A stretch of DNA of 64,000 nucleotides, taken from contig JAXRKP010000432.1 in NCBI GenBank assembly GCA_037039925.1, positions 221,001 through 285,000 on the forward strand. Direction: 5' to 3'. The notes below the pieces were generated by a model, which made no database searches, was not told the DNA's origin, and worked only from the letters and a program-made list of their open reading frames with translations. Shown here in pieces: positions 1 to 11,604 of the stretch. Every line of letters starts with the position of its first letter. Positions within the stretch are counted from its first letter, which is position 1. The position numbers were made by a program, and so were the translations under genes. Source of the DNA: Doris montereyensis. Lineage: Eukaryota; Mollusca; Gastropoda; Nudibranchia; Dorididae.

Positions 1-152
1 TTGGGAACAGAAATTGTTTGCGACTAGAACGGAAACTTTTTAATTAAGAAAATATCGGGACTTGGCTAATCTTTTGGACTCGTTTAGGTTTTGGATTAGG
101 CGTTTTTTAGCATTGTTGAAATGAGTTCACGCCCACCTTTTCACCCCTACAG

Positions 153-735
153 GCTATCATGCCATCATTGGGCCAAGGTACAAGACCACTGCCAACTCTA
201 ATGTTTTCATCAACCGAACTGGAATCCAGCCGTCAACGCCTTCCTCTTTCATCCAACAGACTACTCCTGTCGGTGAGTTTGGGGACATTTTCATCTATTA
301 AGTGCGGTAATTTTCGTAAAGATTGAATCAGTGATTGTGAAATCAGTTTAGTCTGGTCTATTTTTCGTCCCTGTTTGCTTTTTTTTATTAGGGGGGCTGC
401 CCTAGTTACGGTAGGGAGTATTTTTCTATATATAAAAAAAAGAATACGATTGAGAATTCCCTGTTCGACTTAATGCATCAATGTGCCTTGTCTTTGTATC
501 AAAAGACATTTTTGTAGTTCTTGCCATTATTGTTATTATTATTATTCCAGGTTCGCCTTCATACACTCCAACGTACACGAATCGCCCTTCTCCAACGTCC
601 CCAAGCTGTGGTCGGTCCCATACCACCAAGACGCATCAACGTCGCCATACAAACGCAGCAGATATCCGTTTGGTGCCAATTCATGAGGTCGATGATAAGA
701 GTCTGTCTGTCCGTCCTGTGTGTTTGATAAAATGA
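153..735 (+). CDS. 3' end of an unidentified spliced gene
   Basis: Two exons are visible. The first (153-272, 120 nt) lies between a cccctacag acceptor and a cg|gtgagt donor. The second starts at 551 after attattccag. In exon 1 the best frame reads YHAIIGPRYK, then a T/S/Q-rich stretch ending QQTTPVG. Joined as sequenced, exon 2 continues as an S/T/P-rich tail to a TGA at 733-735. A different frame of exon 2 (FAFIHSN to KRSRYPFGANS, stop 684-686) looks more like a real C terminus. It would need one more base at the junction, for example one more G in the cgg run. I do not recognise the protein. The 5' part lies outside the window. Splice signals and uninterrupted frames support a real gene; the final frame is uncertain. 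Confidence 0.55.
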
Positions 736-1290
736 AAACAAGGTGCGCAACGGAGGTTGGCTTTGGACGGCGTCAGAATCTGTGTGGCGTGTGTGTTTCA
801 GGTAAATGACATGGCTATGCCTAGTATGTTTCAGAATTGATTGATGTGCTGTATAATTTGACGACATGCATTTTGATCGGATGATACACGGCGTTGAAAA
901 TTGGGTGATGAAATGAGTGGCGCATGTCTCCGTTGATGATATGTGATGTAACAGTGTGGCATGATGTGAGTGTGTGGAATGAATGACATGAGTACATTGT
1001 GTAGCTGAGTGGCATTTCTTATTTGGATTATATGTGATGTAACGGTATGACATACATCAAATTTGATACATGATACATCATTGTGATGTCATCGGATGGT
1101 AATTTTTTAATAATCGGATCACATGAGAAGTTCCTTCCATACACCGGGAGGTAGAATGGGAACTGATTAGAAAGAAAGAAAGAGAAATAACTTACTCTGT
1201 GACATAAGTTTATTTGGACATGTGCCGTGTAAGTGGAGGACATGTGGCTGAAATAGATTGTGCTTGATGTCATGGGGGACACAATTTTAT
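736..1290. other. Downstream flank of the partial gene, no gene seen
   Basis: TG/GATG-rich sequence with many short ATG-containing words. The 164-aa minus-strand ORF across it is low in complexity and has no family signature. It probably holds the 3' UTR of the partial gene and intergenic DNA. Confidence 0.4.
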
Positions 1291-1297
1291 ACTGAAT

Positions 1298-1492
1298 TGT
1301 GTGTAATGTAATTTGGGGTAATTAGAGTATTGTCTATTGTGTAATGTAATTTGATGAAATTTGGGGTAATTAGATTATTGTCTATTTGTGTAATGTAATT
1401 TGATGAAATTTGGGGTAATTAGATTATTGTCTATTGTGTAATGTAATTTGATGAAATTTGGAGTAATTAGATCATTGTCTGTTGTGTAATGG
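1298..1492. repeat. About 49-bp tandem repeat, 4 copies
   Basis: The unit contains tgtgtaatgtaatttgatga followed by aatttggggtaattagatta and ttgtctat. Four near-identical copies follow one another; the first lacks part of the unit. Confidence 0.85.
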
Positions 1493-1637
1493 GAGGACTT
1501 CATAGTCTTGATTGTGTGTTGTCTGATTTTGTTGGTGTTTTTGTTGGATACCATACTCAAATGCTTGTAATTCGAGTGATTTGGGGTTTGTCAGAAAGCA
1601 AAGTTCTTTTCTACTTAAGAGTATTAATCCGTAGTAT

Positions 1638-1925
1638 AATTCTTTTTAGTAGCCAAGCAGTTAGGTTGCCCTGGGGATCATGAGGCCCCTAGTTTGAATC
1701 CTAGGAAAACTAGGTCTGGTGTTGAAAGACACTTTCCATACATTTTCCCCACTCTAGCCAGGTGGAAATGGATACAAGCACAGCATAGCTTGGGAGTAAA
1801 AACCTGCGTCAGAGTCAGACTGGCCAAGAGGTGACTATTGCCACCCATACCGCTTCACGCTATTGAAACTGGGATATGCTCCGGCTCTATGGGCCATAGC
1901 GGCTTTGAAAGAACTTTACTTTACC
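1638..1925 (+). repeat. tRNA-derived SINE (family A)
   Basis: The head resembles a decayed tRNA with a B-box-like stretch (gtttgaatcctagg). The body has the same blocks as the copies at 60243, 60720 (minus) and 34225 (minus): aaagacac, a ccaggtggaaatgg block, ttgggagtaaaaacctgcgt, a gaaactgggat block and a ctctatgggc block. Several diverged copies in one window indicate a dispersed SINE. Confidence 0.75.
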
Positions 1926-2251
1926 ATAATGCCTCTGGCCTCAAATGGTAGGGAGGGTGTTCATTGTTTGTCAGAATAATTTCCTCACGTTAAAGAGTGA
2001 CTCAAACATTCCTGCTGAATTGAGACAAAATGATGGAGTCTTGACTTTTGTTCCAGGAGTAAAATGTTGAGACCGTGCAAGACCTGACAAACTACTACTA
2101 GAATAGTTACATATTTCTTGTGTATGTAATATATGTTAACTGTTTTTAATAATTTTGTACATCTGAAAGAATGTTCTCTAAAAATCGTTTTAACTTTCAG
2201 TTATATGCTTATTGCAATATGTTAGATAAAAACTACATGGAATAGGATTCC

Positions 2252-2455
2252 CTGAGATCACCGTCATGGTGGACAGGGTTTATTTTTAAAGAACAAACAA
2301 AGCTGTTTGGGCGTGAAACCTGCGATCAGACTAGCACTCTGTCTGGGTGGTGATAATAATCACCTGTTCTGCTTCAGGCCATAGAAACTGGGATAAACTC
2401 CAGCTCTATGGGATGTAATGTAATGACCTTGAAGGAACATTCCTTTTAAAGATGT
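2252..2455 (+). repeat. Fragments of SINE family B and family A
   Basis: 2252-2290 carries the family B end (gatcaccgtcatggtggaca). 2305-2450 carries the family A body, with gaaacctgcg, cacctgttctgcttc and a gaaactgggat block. Both are truncated. Confidence 0.6.
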
Positions 2456-3687
2456 TTGATTAACACTACTAGATATTTTAGTGATTTATGTAAGAAGGAA
2501 ATAAGACAATCTGGCTATACGTGTTTTCACCAGAACGATAGTGATATTCAATAGCCTGTTTTTCATCATGTAATGTTGGTCTTGACAACACTAATGGTGT
2601 ATTCCATGCCAATGTTAGTATTGATAATGATGATGGGAATTATGTTAGATGCAACTAGTAACAGTACGATGTGTTCAGTTTTATTTTTGTTTCATCTTTT
2701 TAGCTTTTAATATTTAAAGATGTTTAGTTTATAGTTTCCATAAAGGTGTCCCAATTTACACTCAACTATTGTTGACCCCTGTGAACTTCAGCATTTTATC
2801 GTCCAATTGTATTTTATATTGGCTCTTTGGTTTTGCCTTCAATGTTAACTTTTGATAACAATAAATAAGATGCATTTGCAGGTTATTAATTATTATTTTC
2901 TCACGTGTATTTGCACTTTATGTAATGGTAATGTTAAACTTTTGATAACATTAAGATGCATTTGCTGGTTAACTTTTGATGACATGTATATTTGCATTTT
3001 ATGTAATGTTGACATACATTTTCTTGTTAGCATTTCATAACATGCATTGGCTTGTCAACTTTTCGATAACGTGCATTTCATTTCATGCATTTGCTTGTTA
3101 ACTCTTGTTAACATGCAATTGCAGCTTCAGTGCTCTAGCAATTTCATCATACTATCCAACTATCATCATAACTGTTAAAGGAACACAAATTTGCTTCTTT
3201 TCTTCCAGGTTTTGTTTTGTTCGTTTTAATAATATTCTACAATGAAGTAATGTGAAAACAATCTGAGCCAGATGAAAGAATAAATTTAGTCAAGTTTAAT
3301 TACTAGAGTAGAAAATTAATGTATCAGAAGAGAATGTATAGGGAAAACATCCCTTTGAGATTCCCGTGACTGACCGTTGCTGCAGCATTGGGTGGGAACA
3401 ATTCACAGACTAGTTAACTAGCAATTATGTATACAAAAATGTTTCATGATGATGTAGTTGCCAAATAGATTAAGTGCGCTATACAAGTGAATTATTATTA
3501 TTATTATTTAAGTTTAGTTTAATTTTCAATTCTTGTGTGAAATTTTACTGGTTAAGGATTCCATTGTTGTTATCTAAGAAAATCATTACTGATACGTCAC
3601 TGATTACTGATTATACTAATATAGTGTGTTGGTTTTAACTGAATAGAATTTCTTTCTTTCATTTCTATTCTTATTTTCACTACAATG
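2456..3687. other. Intergenic AT-rich DNA
   Basis: No gene seen. 2840-3120 holds a loose, decayed repeat of about 35 bp built from aacttttgataacat and gcatttgctggtt. A short tta/att run lies at 3492-3508. Confidence 0.5.
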
Positions 3688-3815
3688 AGGTGAGTGTTTA
3701 CTGGGAATGGCTAGTAAATGGATCCTACTCCTTTCCTTCCAGTCTTTCACATGTCTTTCACCTTGATGTTTCGTCTTTATTCACAATGAGATTGCTGCAT
3801 ATGGTGGGCAGGGTA
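3688..3815 (+). repeat. Short interspersed repeat (family B)
   Basis: A roughly 140-bp dispersed repeat. Its left part carries a gctggtaggtcctac-like stretch, its middle ctttca/cttatctttca, and its right end a ggtggacagggtaaattt-like block. Here the right end reads catatggtgggcagggtaaa. Copies recur at 9366 (-), 23045 (-), 53020, 54538, 56328 and 62105. Confidence 0.6.
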
Positions 3816-4059
3816 AACTGCAATAATAATAAAAATTATAATATCACGTTCAGTGAATGCTAGTTAATTAGTAGTAGTACAATGCTTAATGCTGGTGGAT
3901 ACTGCAACACGTAGAAGTAGAGGTGCCTCAGTTAAGGGACACATGTGTCGGCTTCTCAACCAACAGGTCGTAGCTTCAGTCAACCCCCAGCAGGTTGAAC
4001 CGTTTTTTTTTCCCAAGTAGAACCAACCCCCACCTGGTCCAGCTAGTTGTATCGACATA

Positions 4060-4215
4060 TAGTCCTATCGGAAACGGACGGTAGAAAGGAAGTTTCATGT
4101 GTAGATCGCAGCACTCTACGCTGTGCATGCTTCTTAAAGATCCCTTGACTGTTTAGACTACAGGGTCAGTCTGGGCAAAATTTAAAATCCTTAGTTGTAG
4201 ATGCGGGTAAAATCA
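4060..4215 (+). repeat. Dispersed repeat (family C)
   Basis: Shares ordered blocks with 42335-42480: a cgcagcactctacgctgtgc-like stretch, ttaaagatccc, cagtctggg, a ttaaaatccttag-like block, and gggtaaaatcaaatcaaac at the 3' end. It is probably another SINE-like family. Confidence 0.6.
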
Positions 4216-6858
4216 AATCAAACCAAAGTTGAAGCCTCGGCTTTAAGGCCTGGACAGCATCTTCTTCATGGTGGTCACTGTGCTGTCACTGTGATAGTCG
4301 TGCTATTTTTCATCTGTTGTATTACGACTACCTTGTAAGTTGGTATACATGAGTTATGAATCTATTGAAATATTTCAATGTATTTTATGATATTTTTTGT
4401 CTAAAAATAAACAGTGCGTCCGCTGAATACTGTTGTGTATTGTATTTTCTTGCCATCGTTGTCATTATTCTTGTTTATGATCAATGCCTCAGGTAAGTCT
4501 TTTGATCATGTCTACTCAGCCCCACCCGCCCATGTAAAGTCCTTGTTATTTTGTGTTGATTCAATCATACTCACATAAAGCGAATGTTCTTTGAATACTA
4601 GTTATTTGACCGCATTGATTTTCACTGTCACTTCATTTGCCTTTCGATCTCATATAACATTTTTCTTTATAATATGTATTATATTAATTTTAAGTATAAA
4701 GTATAAGTATAAATTGATTGAGGACATTATCTTTCTTTTCACTTTCATGATTTCTTGATTGACGATGCATCAGACATTTTGTTGAGTCAGAAGTATAATG
4801 TATATTGTCCCGACATATTATTGGCTGCTCATTTTGGTCGGTTATCATCATGAAGAAGAAGAAAAGAAGAATTGTCCCGTCTCACAAAATGATTGTAGCT
4901 AAATTAAGTCTACGTTTGTTACAAATTTCACTTGCATTTACGTTTTATGCCTGAAACTGAAATTCTCTTTCCTGCTGAGAACTTTTTAAATCCTTTTGTC
5001 TCAAAATGGGTTTATGTGCAGTTAGGATAATAATAACAATATGATTCTGAGCCGATGTTTTCTTGAAATGTCATTTTTGCTTTTTAAACTTGTTTTTAGA
5101 CATGTATTATTATATTATATATTAGCTACTGTTGTTTGCTTGTTACATTGATCATACTCATCTCCATTAACTGTAGTATAATTAATTAGTCATACGTTCA
5201 TGTTATGATTTGTATTTTGATATCCATTCAATATCATTAAAGTTGTTTTTGTTTTTTTGTAATAAAAAGCTTTGTTTTCTTAGTTAGCTTAGTATATATT
5301 TATGATATCTACGTGTGTATTGCTCAGTGAGCTGTGGGAGAAGAAGAAAAGCATACATACTATTATCAATATACACATTTTTAACGAGTGTGGATGATTA
5401 ATAGTTGATAGCTGTAGACATTTGCAGACTTAGTACAGCCGATATTTGAATTGAGATGATTAAATCTCCAACTTTTCTTTCACTTTACTACTATTACTAG
5501 TTGTAGTGTTACTACTATCACATCTAATATAATTATTTGATATATTAACAAGTAAACAAATTACATGTACATCATAATGATACGTGTACATTTATTTACA
5601 TTTTCAAGGCTTGAAACTTTGATTAACATTCACTGTCACTACCGCCAGTTGTCAGTGTTGGCCACAGATTTAAAGTTCTTGATGAAAAGACCAATGACAT
5701 GGACAGACAGTTGAGATTGAGACAGTATGTTTAACCTGCCTGACATGCAAATTCAAGTAATACAGAAATGAGACTGGAAGTGGAATAGGTTTGAATTATT
5801 ATCATTATTACTTGAATCTCAAAGAATTGGCAGAGGCCAATTTTTCAGTATTTTCACCTTGGTCTTCAGCTACCAACAGACCAGAGACGTGTATTGGTTC
5901 CTCTTCCCCCATTCTTGAAACTCAACTGTAATGAACCTAAAACTAAAACCATTGAAGCACACACACACATCATGTACATCATTTCCTTCGGTGTGATATA
6001 ACTGGCATAGAATTAGAATGAAAATACATTTAGGCCTTTTCGTCACTCACCACACGCAAGTGGAAAGGCCAGCTAGAAATCAGTTGTGAATGTGAATCTT
6101 GGGCTACATTTTAGGAAGGGTTAGATCTTAAGCTTAATTAGAAGTGTGTCTACTCTTAGATCAACAAAATATTTCAATCTTTTATTTGATTTGACCCACA
6201 TCCACAACTACGGTGATCTTGGAGGTCAACAAAAGAGAGCATAGTGACAATGTGATATATAAATTTTATACTATTTATAGTGATATATACAGTGGAACTG
6301 GAACCTGTGAGAAATCAACTCACTTGTCAATTGTCGGTTGTGATCAACTCCTGCCACTGATCCTGGTATTTTCCTTATTATTTCACTGTGTATATCGACC
6401 TTGGATTACATCAATTAAGACTGGAACCCGAGAGAAATCAACTTGCTTAACAATTATCAACTCCCGCCTCTGATCCCGGTATTTTCCTTATTAATATTAT
6501 TATACATCAACCTACATTAATTAGGACTAGAACCCATGAGAAATCAACTCCGAAAACTAAATCACGTGACCGTGAAAAAGCTACATTGTTTGAAAAATAT
6601 TTTTAAATTGCATTTTACATCCAGCACATGGCCCTATTTTTATAATGCCTGTTATTTTTATAATACGTACATGTATGTACATGTAATACATATAAGAGAT
6701 TGGGGCTGAAATGAGGCCGCAGAGCTGTGGTTTATGCGTAAAATGGTGAACATATTGTGGAAAGTAAATATAACAAAAGAAGACGTGCTGATGAGGACTG
6801 GCACAAAACCATCACTTGTGAACACTGTACGACAGAGACAACTAAAATTCATAAGACT
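4216..6858. other. Intergenic AT-rich DNA
   Basis: No supported coding sequence; ORFs are short and show no family signature. 6285-6480 holds a diverged direct duplication around gaacctgtgagaaatcaact. Otherwise I see only simple AT-rich sequence. Confidence 0.4.
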
Positions 6859-6859
6859 T

Positions 6860-7135
6860 ATTTACCGAAAAGAATGATGTAGAGAGAGCTGTACTAAGCA
6901 GTGGACAACAAATGTCTCTAAACGTCAGTGTTCTCATTCTCATAAAGAAGAAGCCTTGTGTCACTAGTATCAGTGTTATTTCTGTAAGTGTAAGAGTATT
7001 AACACACACATGGTATTGGTAGTGATCCTCGTGTGTGTAGTAATAGTAGTGTGTATTTGACTCCGTGATCTGTGACCAAGCCAAACTACTTCTACCAGCT
7101 TGCATTTGCATCACTTCGGGGAAGCGTTTGGTGAT
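6860..7135 (+). repeat. Dispersed repeat, left part (copy 1)
   Basis: About 250 bp matches 22500-22700 block by block. Shared words include ttctcattctcataaagaag, ttgtgtca, tctgtaagtgtaagagta, gatctgtgaccaagccaaac and a cggggaagc-like stretch. In both copies it runs into a unit with taatgagttgta and a ggcggtataag tail. Confidence 0.75.
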
Positions 7136-7139
7136 GCAC

Positions 7140-8665
7140 GGTGGCGATAACGAGTTGTAGTTTACAAAACGTTCGCTAAATCATTGGCAGATGGCGATAT
7201 AATGAGTTGTAGTTTACAAACGTTCCCGCTAAATCATTGACAGATGGTGATATAATGAGTTGTAGTTTACAAAACGTTCCGCTAAATCATTGGCAGATGG
7301 CGATATAAAATGAGTTGTGTTGTAGTTTACAATGCGTTCGCTAAATCATTGACAGATGGCGATATAAAGAGTTGTAGTTTACAAAACGTTCCCCGCTTAA
7401 ATCGTTGACAGGTGGCGATATAACGAGTTGTAGTTTGTAGTTTACAAACGTTCCGCTAAATCATTGACAGGTGGCGATATAACGAGTTGTAGTTACAAAA
7501 CGTTCCCGCTAAATCGTTGACAGGTGGCGATATAACGAGTTGTAGTTTGTAGTTTACAAAAACGTTCCCGCTAAATCATTGGCAGGTGGCGATATAACTA
7601 GGTTGTAGTTGTAGTTTACAAAACGTTCGCTAAATCATTGGCAGATGGCGATATAATGAGTTGTAGTTTACAAAACGTTCCGCTAAATCATTGACAGATG
7701 GTGATATAATGAGTTGTAGTTTACAAAACGTTCGCTAAATCATTGACAGATGGCGATATAATGAGTTGTAGTTTACAAAACGTTCCCGCTAAATCATTGA
7801 CAGATGGCGATATAATGAGTTGTAGTTTACAAAAGCGTTCCGCTAAATCATTGACAGATGGTGATATAATGAGTTGTAGTTTACAAAACGATCGCTAAAT
7901 CATTGACAGATGGTGATATAATGAGTTGTAGTTTACAAAACGTTCGCTAAATCATTGGCAGATGGCGATATAAAATGAGTTGTGTTGTAGTTTACAATGC
8001 GTTCGCTAAATCATTGACAGATGGCAATATAACGAGTTGTAGTTTACGAAACGTTCCCACTTAAATCGTTGACATGTGGCGATATAACGAGTTGTAGTTT
8101 GTAGTTTACAAAACGTTCCGCTAAATCATTGACAGGTGGCGATATAACGAGTTGTAGTTTACAAAACGTTCCGCTAAATCGTTGACAGATGGCGATATAA
8201 CGAGTTGTAATTTGTAGTTTACAAAACATTCCCACTAAATCATTGACAGGTGGCAATATAACGAGTTGTAGTTTACAAAACGTTCCCGCTAAATCATTGG
8301 CAGATGGCGATATAATGAGTTGTAGTTTACAAAACGTTCCTGCTAAATCATTGGCAGATGGCGATATAACGAGTTGTAGTTGTAGTTTACAAAACGTTCC
8401 CGCTAAATCATTGGCGGATGGTGATATAATGAGTTGTAGTTTACAAAACGTTCCCGCTAAATCATTGGCAGATGGCGATATAACGTATAACGAGTTGTAG
8501 TTTACAAAACGTTCCGCTAAATCATTGGCAGATGGCGATATAATGAGTTGTAGTTTACAAAACGTTCCGCTAAATCATTGACAGATGGCGATATAACGAG
8601 TTGTAGTTTACAAAATGTTTCGCTAAATCATTGACAGATGGCGGTATAAGTAGTATAACGAGATA
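7140..8665 (+). repeat. Minisatellite, about 50-60-bp unit, about 27 copies
   Basis: Each unit runs gcgatataatgagttgtagt, ttacaaaacgttccgctaaa, tcattgacagatg. Units vary by small indels, by cgag/tgag, and by duplication of the gtagttt word. ORFs that cross the array are by-products of the repeat. A single copy of the same unit occurs in the paralogous element near 22.7 kb. Confidence 0.95.
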
Positions 8666-8829
8666 TCCCGTTGATTTCATATATATATGAAATTATTGAA
8701 ATCTCTGGATCAGTACAAAGCTGAAAAGCTGGCGGTAGCGAGAGTGGCTGTATGTATAAATAACCAGGTTTTGAGTGTAAACTAAACCCATCGTCACATG
8801 TATTGCCATAATATGCATCCTCCCAAACA

Positions 8830-9255
8830 GTTGAAACAGTCCTGTTCCTGGTACATGTTTTAAAGGGGACATAACAACCAAACATACAGTCCTGTTCCTG
8901 GTGGTACATGTTTTGACAGGGGACATAACAACCAAACAGTCCTGTTCCTGGTACATGTTTTGACAGGGGACTTAACAACCAAACAGTCTTGTTCCTGGTA
9001 CATGTTTTGACAGGGGACATAACAACCAAACAGTCCTGTTCCTGGTACGCGTTTTGACAGGGGACATAACATAACAACCAAACAGTCCTGTTCCTGGTGC
9101 GTGTTTTGATAGGGGACATAACAACCAAACAGTCCTGTTCCTGGTACATGTTTTGACAGGGGACATAACAACCAAACACTACAGTCCTGTTCCTGGTACA
9201 GTGGTACATGTTTTGACAGGCGACATAACAACCAAAAACAGTCCTGTTCCTGGTA
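8830..9255 (+). repeat. Minisatellite, about 47-52-bp unit, 9 copies
   Basis: The unit is cagtcctgttcctggtacat, gttttgacaggggacataac, aaccaaa. On the minus strand it stays open for up to 193 codons in more than one frame, which reflects the repeat and not a protein. Confidence 0.95.
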
Positions 9256-9365
9256 ACGATTACGATATTAGTATTAGTTTAGCGCATGTATCAGGAATAT
9301 AATAATATGTCGATCATGTTTACGAAGAACAGTGTTGATATTCATGTTTGTTTGTTAGTTTGATT

Positions 9366-9480
9366 GAAATCTACCCTGTCCCCCATGGCGGTGATGTCAG
9401 GGTGAATCAAGAGGAAACAGCAAACGAAAGATAAGTGAAAAAAGAAGGAAAGGAAACCTACCAGTAGCACCCGCCAATCA
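9366..9480 (-). repeat. Short interspersed repeat (family B), minus strand
   Basis: Reverse complement of the family B block: aaatctaccctgtcccccat, ggtgatgtcagggtgaat, aagataagtgaaaaa, cctaccagtagcacccgcc. It aligns with 23045-23185. Confidence 0.7.
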
Positions 9481-9524
9481 CCCACTGATACTGATAGTGA
9501 TACTGATGATAGCGTAGTGGTTGA

Positions 9525-10030
9525 AGTAAAGCGGCCAGATTTGGGGTCATGAGATCCTGGGTTTATTAATTATTGGCAATACTGCTAACTACTACTTCAT
9601 ACATACTACTAATACATACTACTAATACTAGTACATACTACTACTAGTACATACTACTACTACTACTAGTACATACTACTACTAGTACATACTACTACTA
9701 GTACATACTACTACTAGTACATACTAATACTAGTACATACTAATACTAGTACATACTACTACTAGTACTACTACTAAATACTAGGTATGTGAGTAGGTCA
9801 TGTGTTGTATTGTAATCATTGGAAAAGGAAACAATTGTCTTGTGACTATGTGACACACTTTCCCCACTGAAACACAACCCAGATGAAAAAGGGTACACAG
9901 TACCAGGACCAGCAACAGCTGGGGATCAAAGCCATGATGAACAGACTAGTGACCTGTCCAGGAGTTGATTGATGTGTTGTCCACATGTTCTGTTTCATGC
10001 AATAGAAACCATGAATAAAAGGCTAATAAT
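9525..10030 (+). repeat. Decayed SINE family A split by a minisatellite
   Basis: 9530-9575 resembles the tRNA-like SINE head (gtcatgagatcctgggttt). 9596-9780 is a repeat of actactactagtacat units. 9850-10020 resembles the SINE body, with cacactttccccact and caatagaaacc. The simple repeat appears to have grown inside the SINE. Confidence 0.55.
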
Positions 10031-10084
10031 TAATAGTGAGACAAGCTGTGGACTAAGAATAAGAGCTGTTAAGGCCTTAATAAT

Positions 10085-10735
10085 AGTAATAATCTCACTC
10101 AGTGGTACTGAACACTTCAATCTCACTCTCAGTAAGTGATAGTGGTACTGAACACTTCAATCTCACTAAGTGATAGTGGTACTGAAAACTTCAATCTCAC
10201 TGTCCGTAAGTGATAGTGGTACTGAACACTTCAATCTCAATCTCAGTAAGTGATAGTGGTACTGAACACTTCAATCTCGCTCTCAGTAAGTGATAGTGGT
10301 ACAGTGGTACTGAAAACTTCAATCTCACTCTCCGTAAGTGATAGTGGTACTGAACACTTCAATCTCGCTCTCAGTAAGTGATAGTGGTACAGTGGTACTG
10401 AAAACTTCAATCTCGCTCTCAGTAAGTGATAGTGATACTGAACACTTCAATCTCACTCTCAGTAAGTGATAGTGGTACTGAACACTTCAATCTCACTCTC
10501 AGTAAGTGATAGTGGTACAGTGGTACTGAAAACTTCAATCTCACTCTCAGTAAGTGATAGTGGTACTGAACACTTCAATCTCGCTCTCAGTAAGTGATAG
10601 TGATACTGAACACTTCAATCTCGCAGTCAGTAAGTGATAGTGGTACTGAACACTTCAATCTCACTCAGTGGTACTGAATACTTTAACTTTAATCTCACTC
10701 AGTGGTACTGAACACTTCAATGTCATTCTCACTCA
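10085..10735 (+). repeat. Tandem array, left part (about 40-bp period)
   Basis: About 16 units of ggtactgaacacttcaatct, cactctcagtaagtgatagt. The last units drop to the 28-bp form ctcactcagtggtactgaac, acttcaat. That is the unit of the array at 19800-21845, so the two are one array split by the 9-kb insertion. Confidence 0.95.
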
Positions 10736-10939
10736 GTAGGTACTCCAAACCCAAATTGAATTAATCAGAAAAGATTATCCAATGTAGATATCCTAAAGTT
10801 TCTTATTCTGATTTAAATGATACCAAAATCAACATGATGAGTTTATTTTCAAGGAAGTTATGCCCTTTTTGAATTTTTGAAAAATGGGTCAAAAGTTAAT
10901 AATAGTAATAGCTTTTTTAATGTTTGGTTGTTAATAGCT

Positions 10940-11030
10940 TTACTATCTTGTTCCTTTGCTTCACTCTCATTAATTAAGTAAAAGACCCACTTTGCCATAA
11001 AATTTGGATTAAATCCCTCTGTTCTCTGTT
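10940..11030 (-). repeat. Duplicated fragment of the coiled-coil exon
   Basis: About 87 bp nearly identical (one mismatch seen) to 12109-12195, which is part of exon 4 of the neighbouring gene and encodes the region around FIPNFMAKWVFYLINESE. It lies about 0.6 kb past that gene's stop codon. Flanking sequence does not match. Confidence 0.85.
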
Positions 11031-11604
11031 AACTTGAAAACCACTAAGGTAAGAGATAATGTTGCTGACACTGACAGTAGGTCCAATTTTTTCAGGAAGC
11101 CTGGAAATATACTTTTTAAATTATACTCTTAGAAAATATGCCGTGAAATCAATTTTGCAAGTTTTCGTTAATGGGGCCGAAAAACAAAACAAAAACAAGA
11201 ATTTCAAAACCTTATGAAATCTTTACTTTTTAACCAATCTTGTCAATCTTGGTATCAAATAAAAGAGGAGAGGGAGCTATATCCATTCCTGATTAGATAA
11301 ACAACATCAAAAGAGAAACATAACTACAATAATGGCTTGGTTATGACATGATTTCAGTTTATTAAAATATTTATTACAATTTTAAAAAATTCAGTAAAAA
11401 ATTTTTTATCACAAGAAAGTCTTTTCCCCACCAGATATATCACCAATAAATGTGAATTTATCAACATAAAACAAAAAAAGGCCTCCAAATATGTTACAAA
11501 ATCAAATAAAACTTCATTTTATTTCAGACTTTAAAAAAAAGAAATACTAATTCAGAAATTGTTTTAAATTTGAGATTAAATCAGACTATCAACTATCATT
11601 GCAT

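Noticed and set aside
8628..9231. Minus-strand ORFs of 193 and 123 aa with repeated C, Y and Q motifs
   Set aside because: They are translations of the 9-copy minisatellite in several frames; no start context, splice signal or family support.
7140..9255. CRISPR-like array
   Set aside because: Repeats directly abut without unique spacers, and the DNA is eukaryotic. These are minisatellites.
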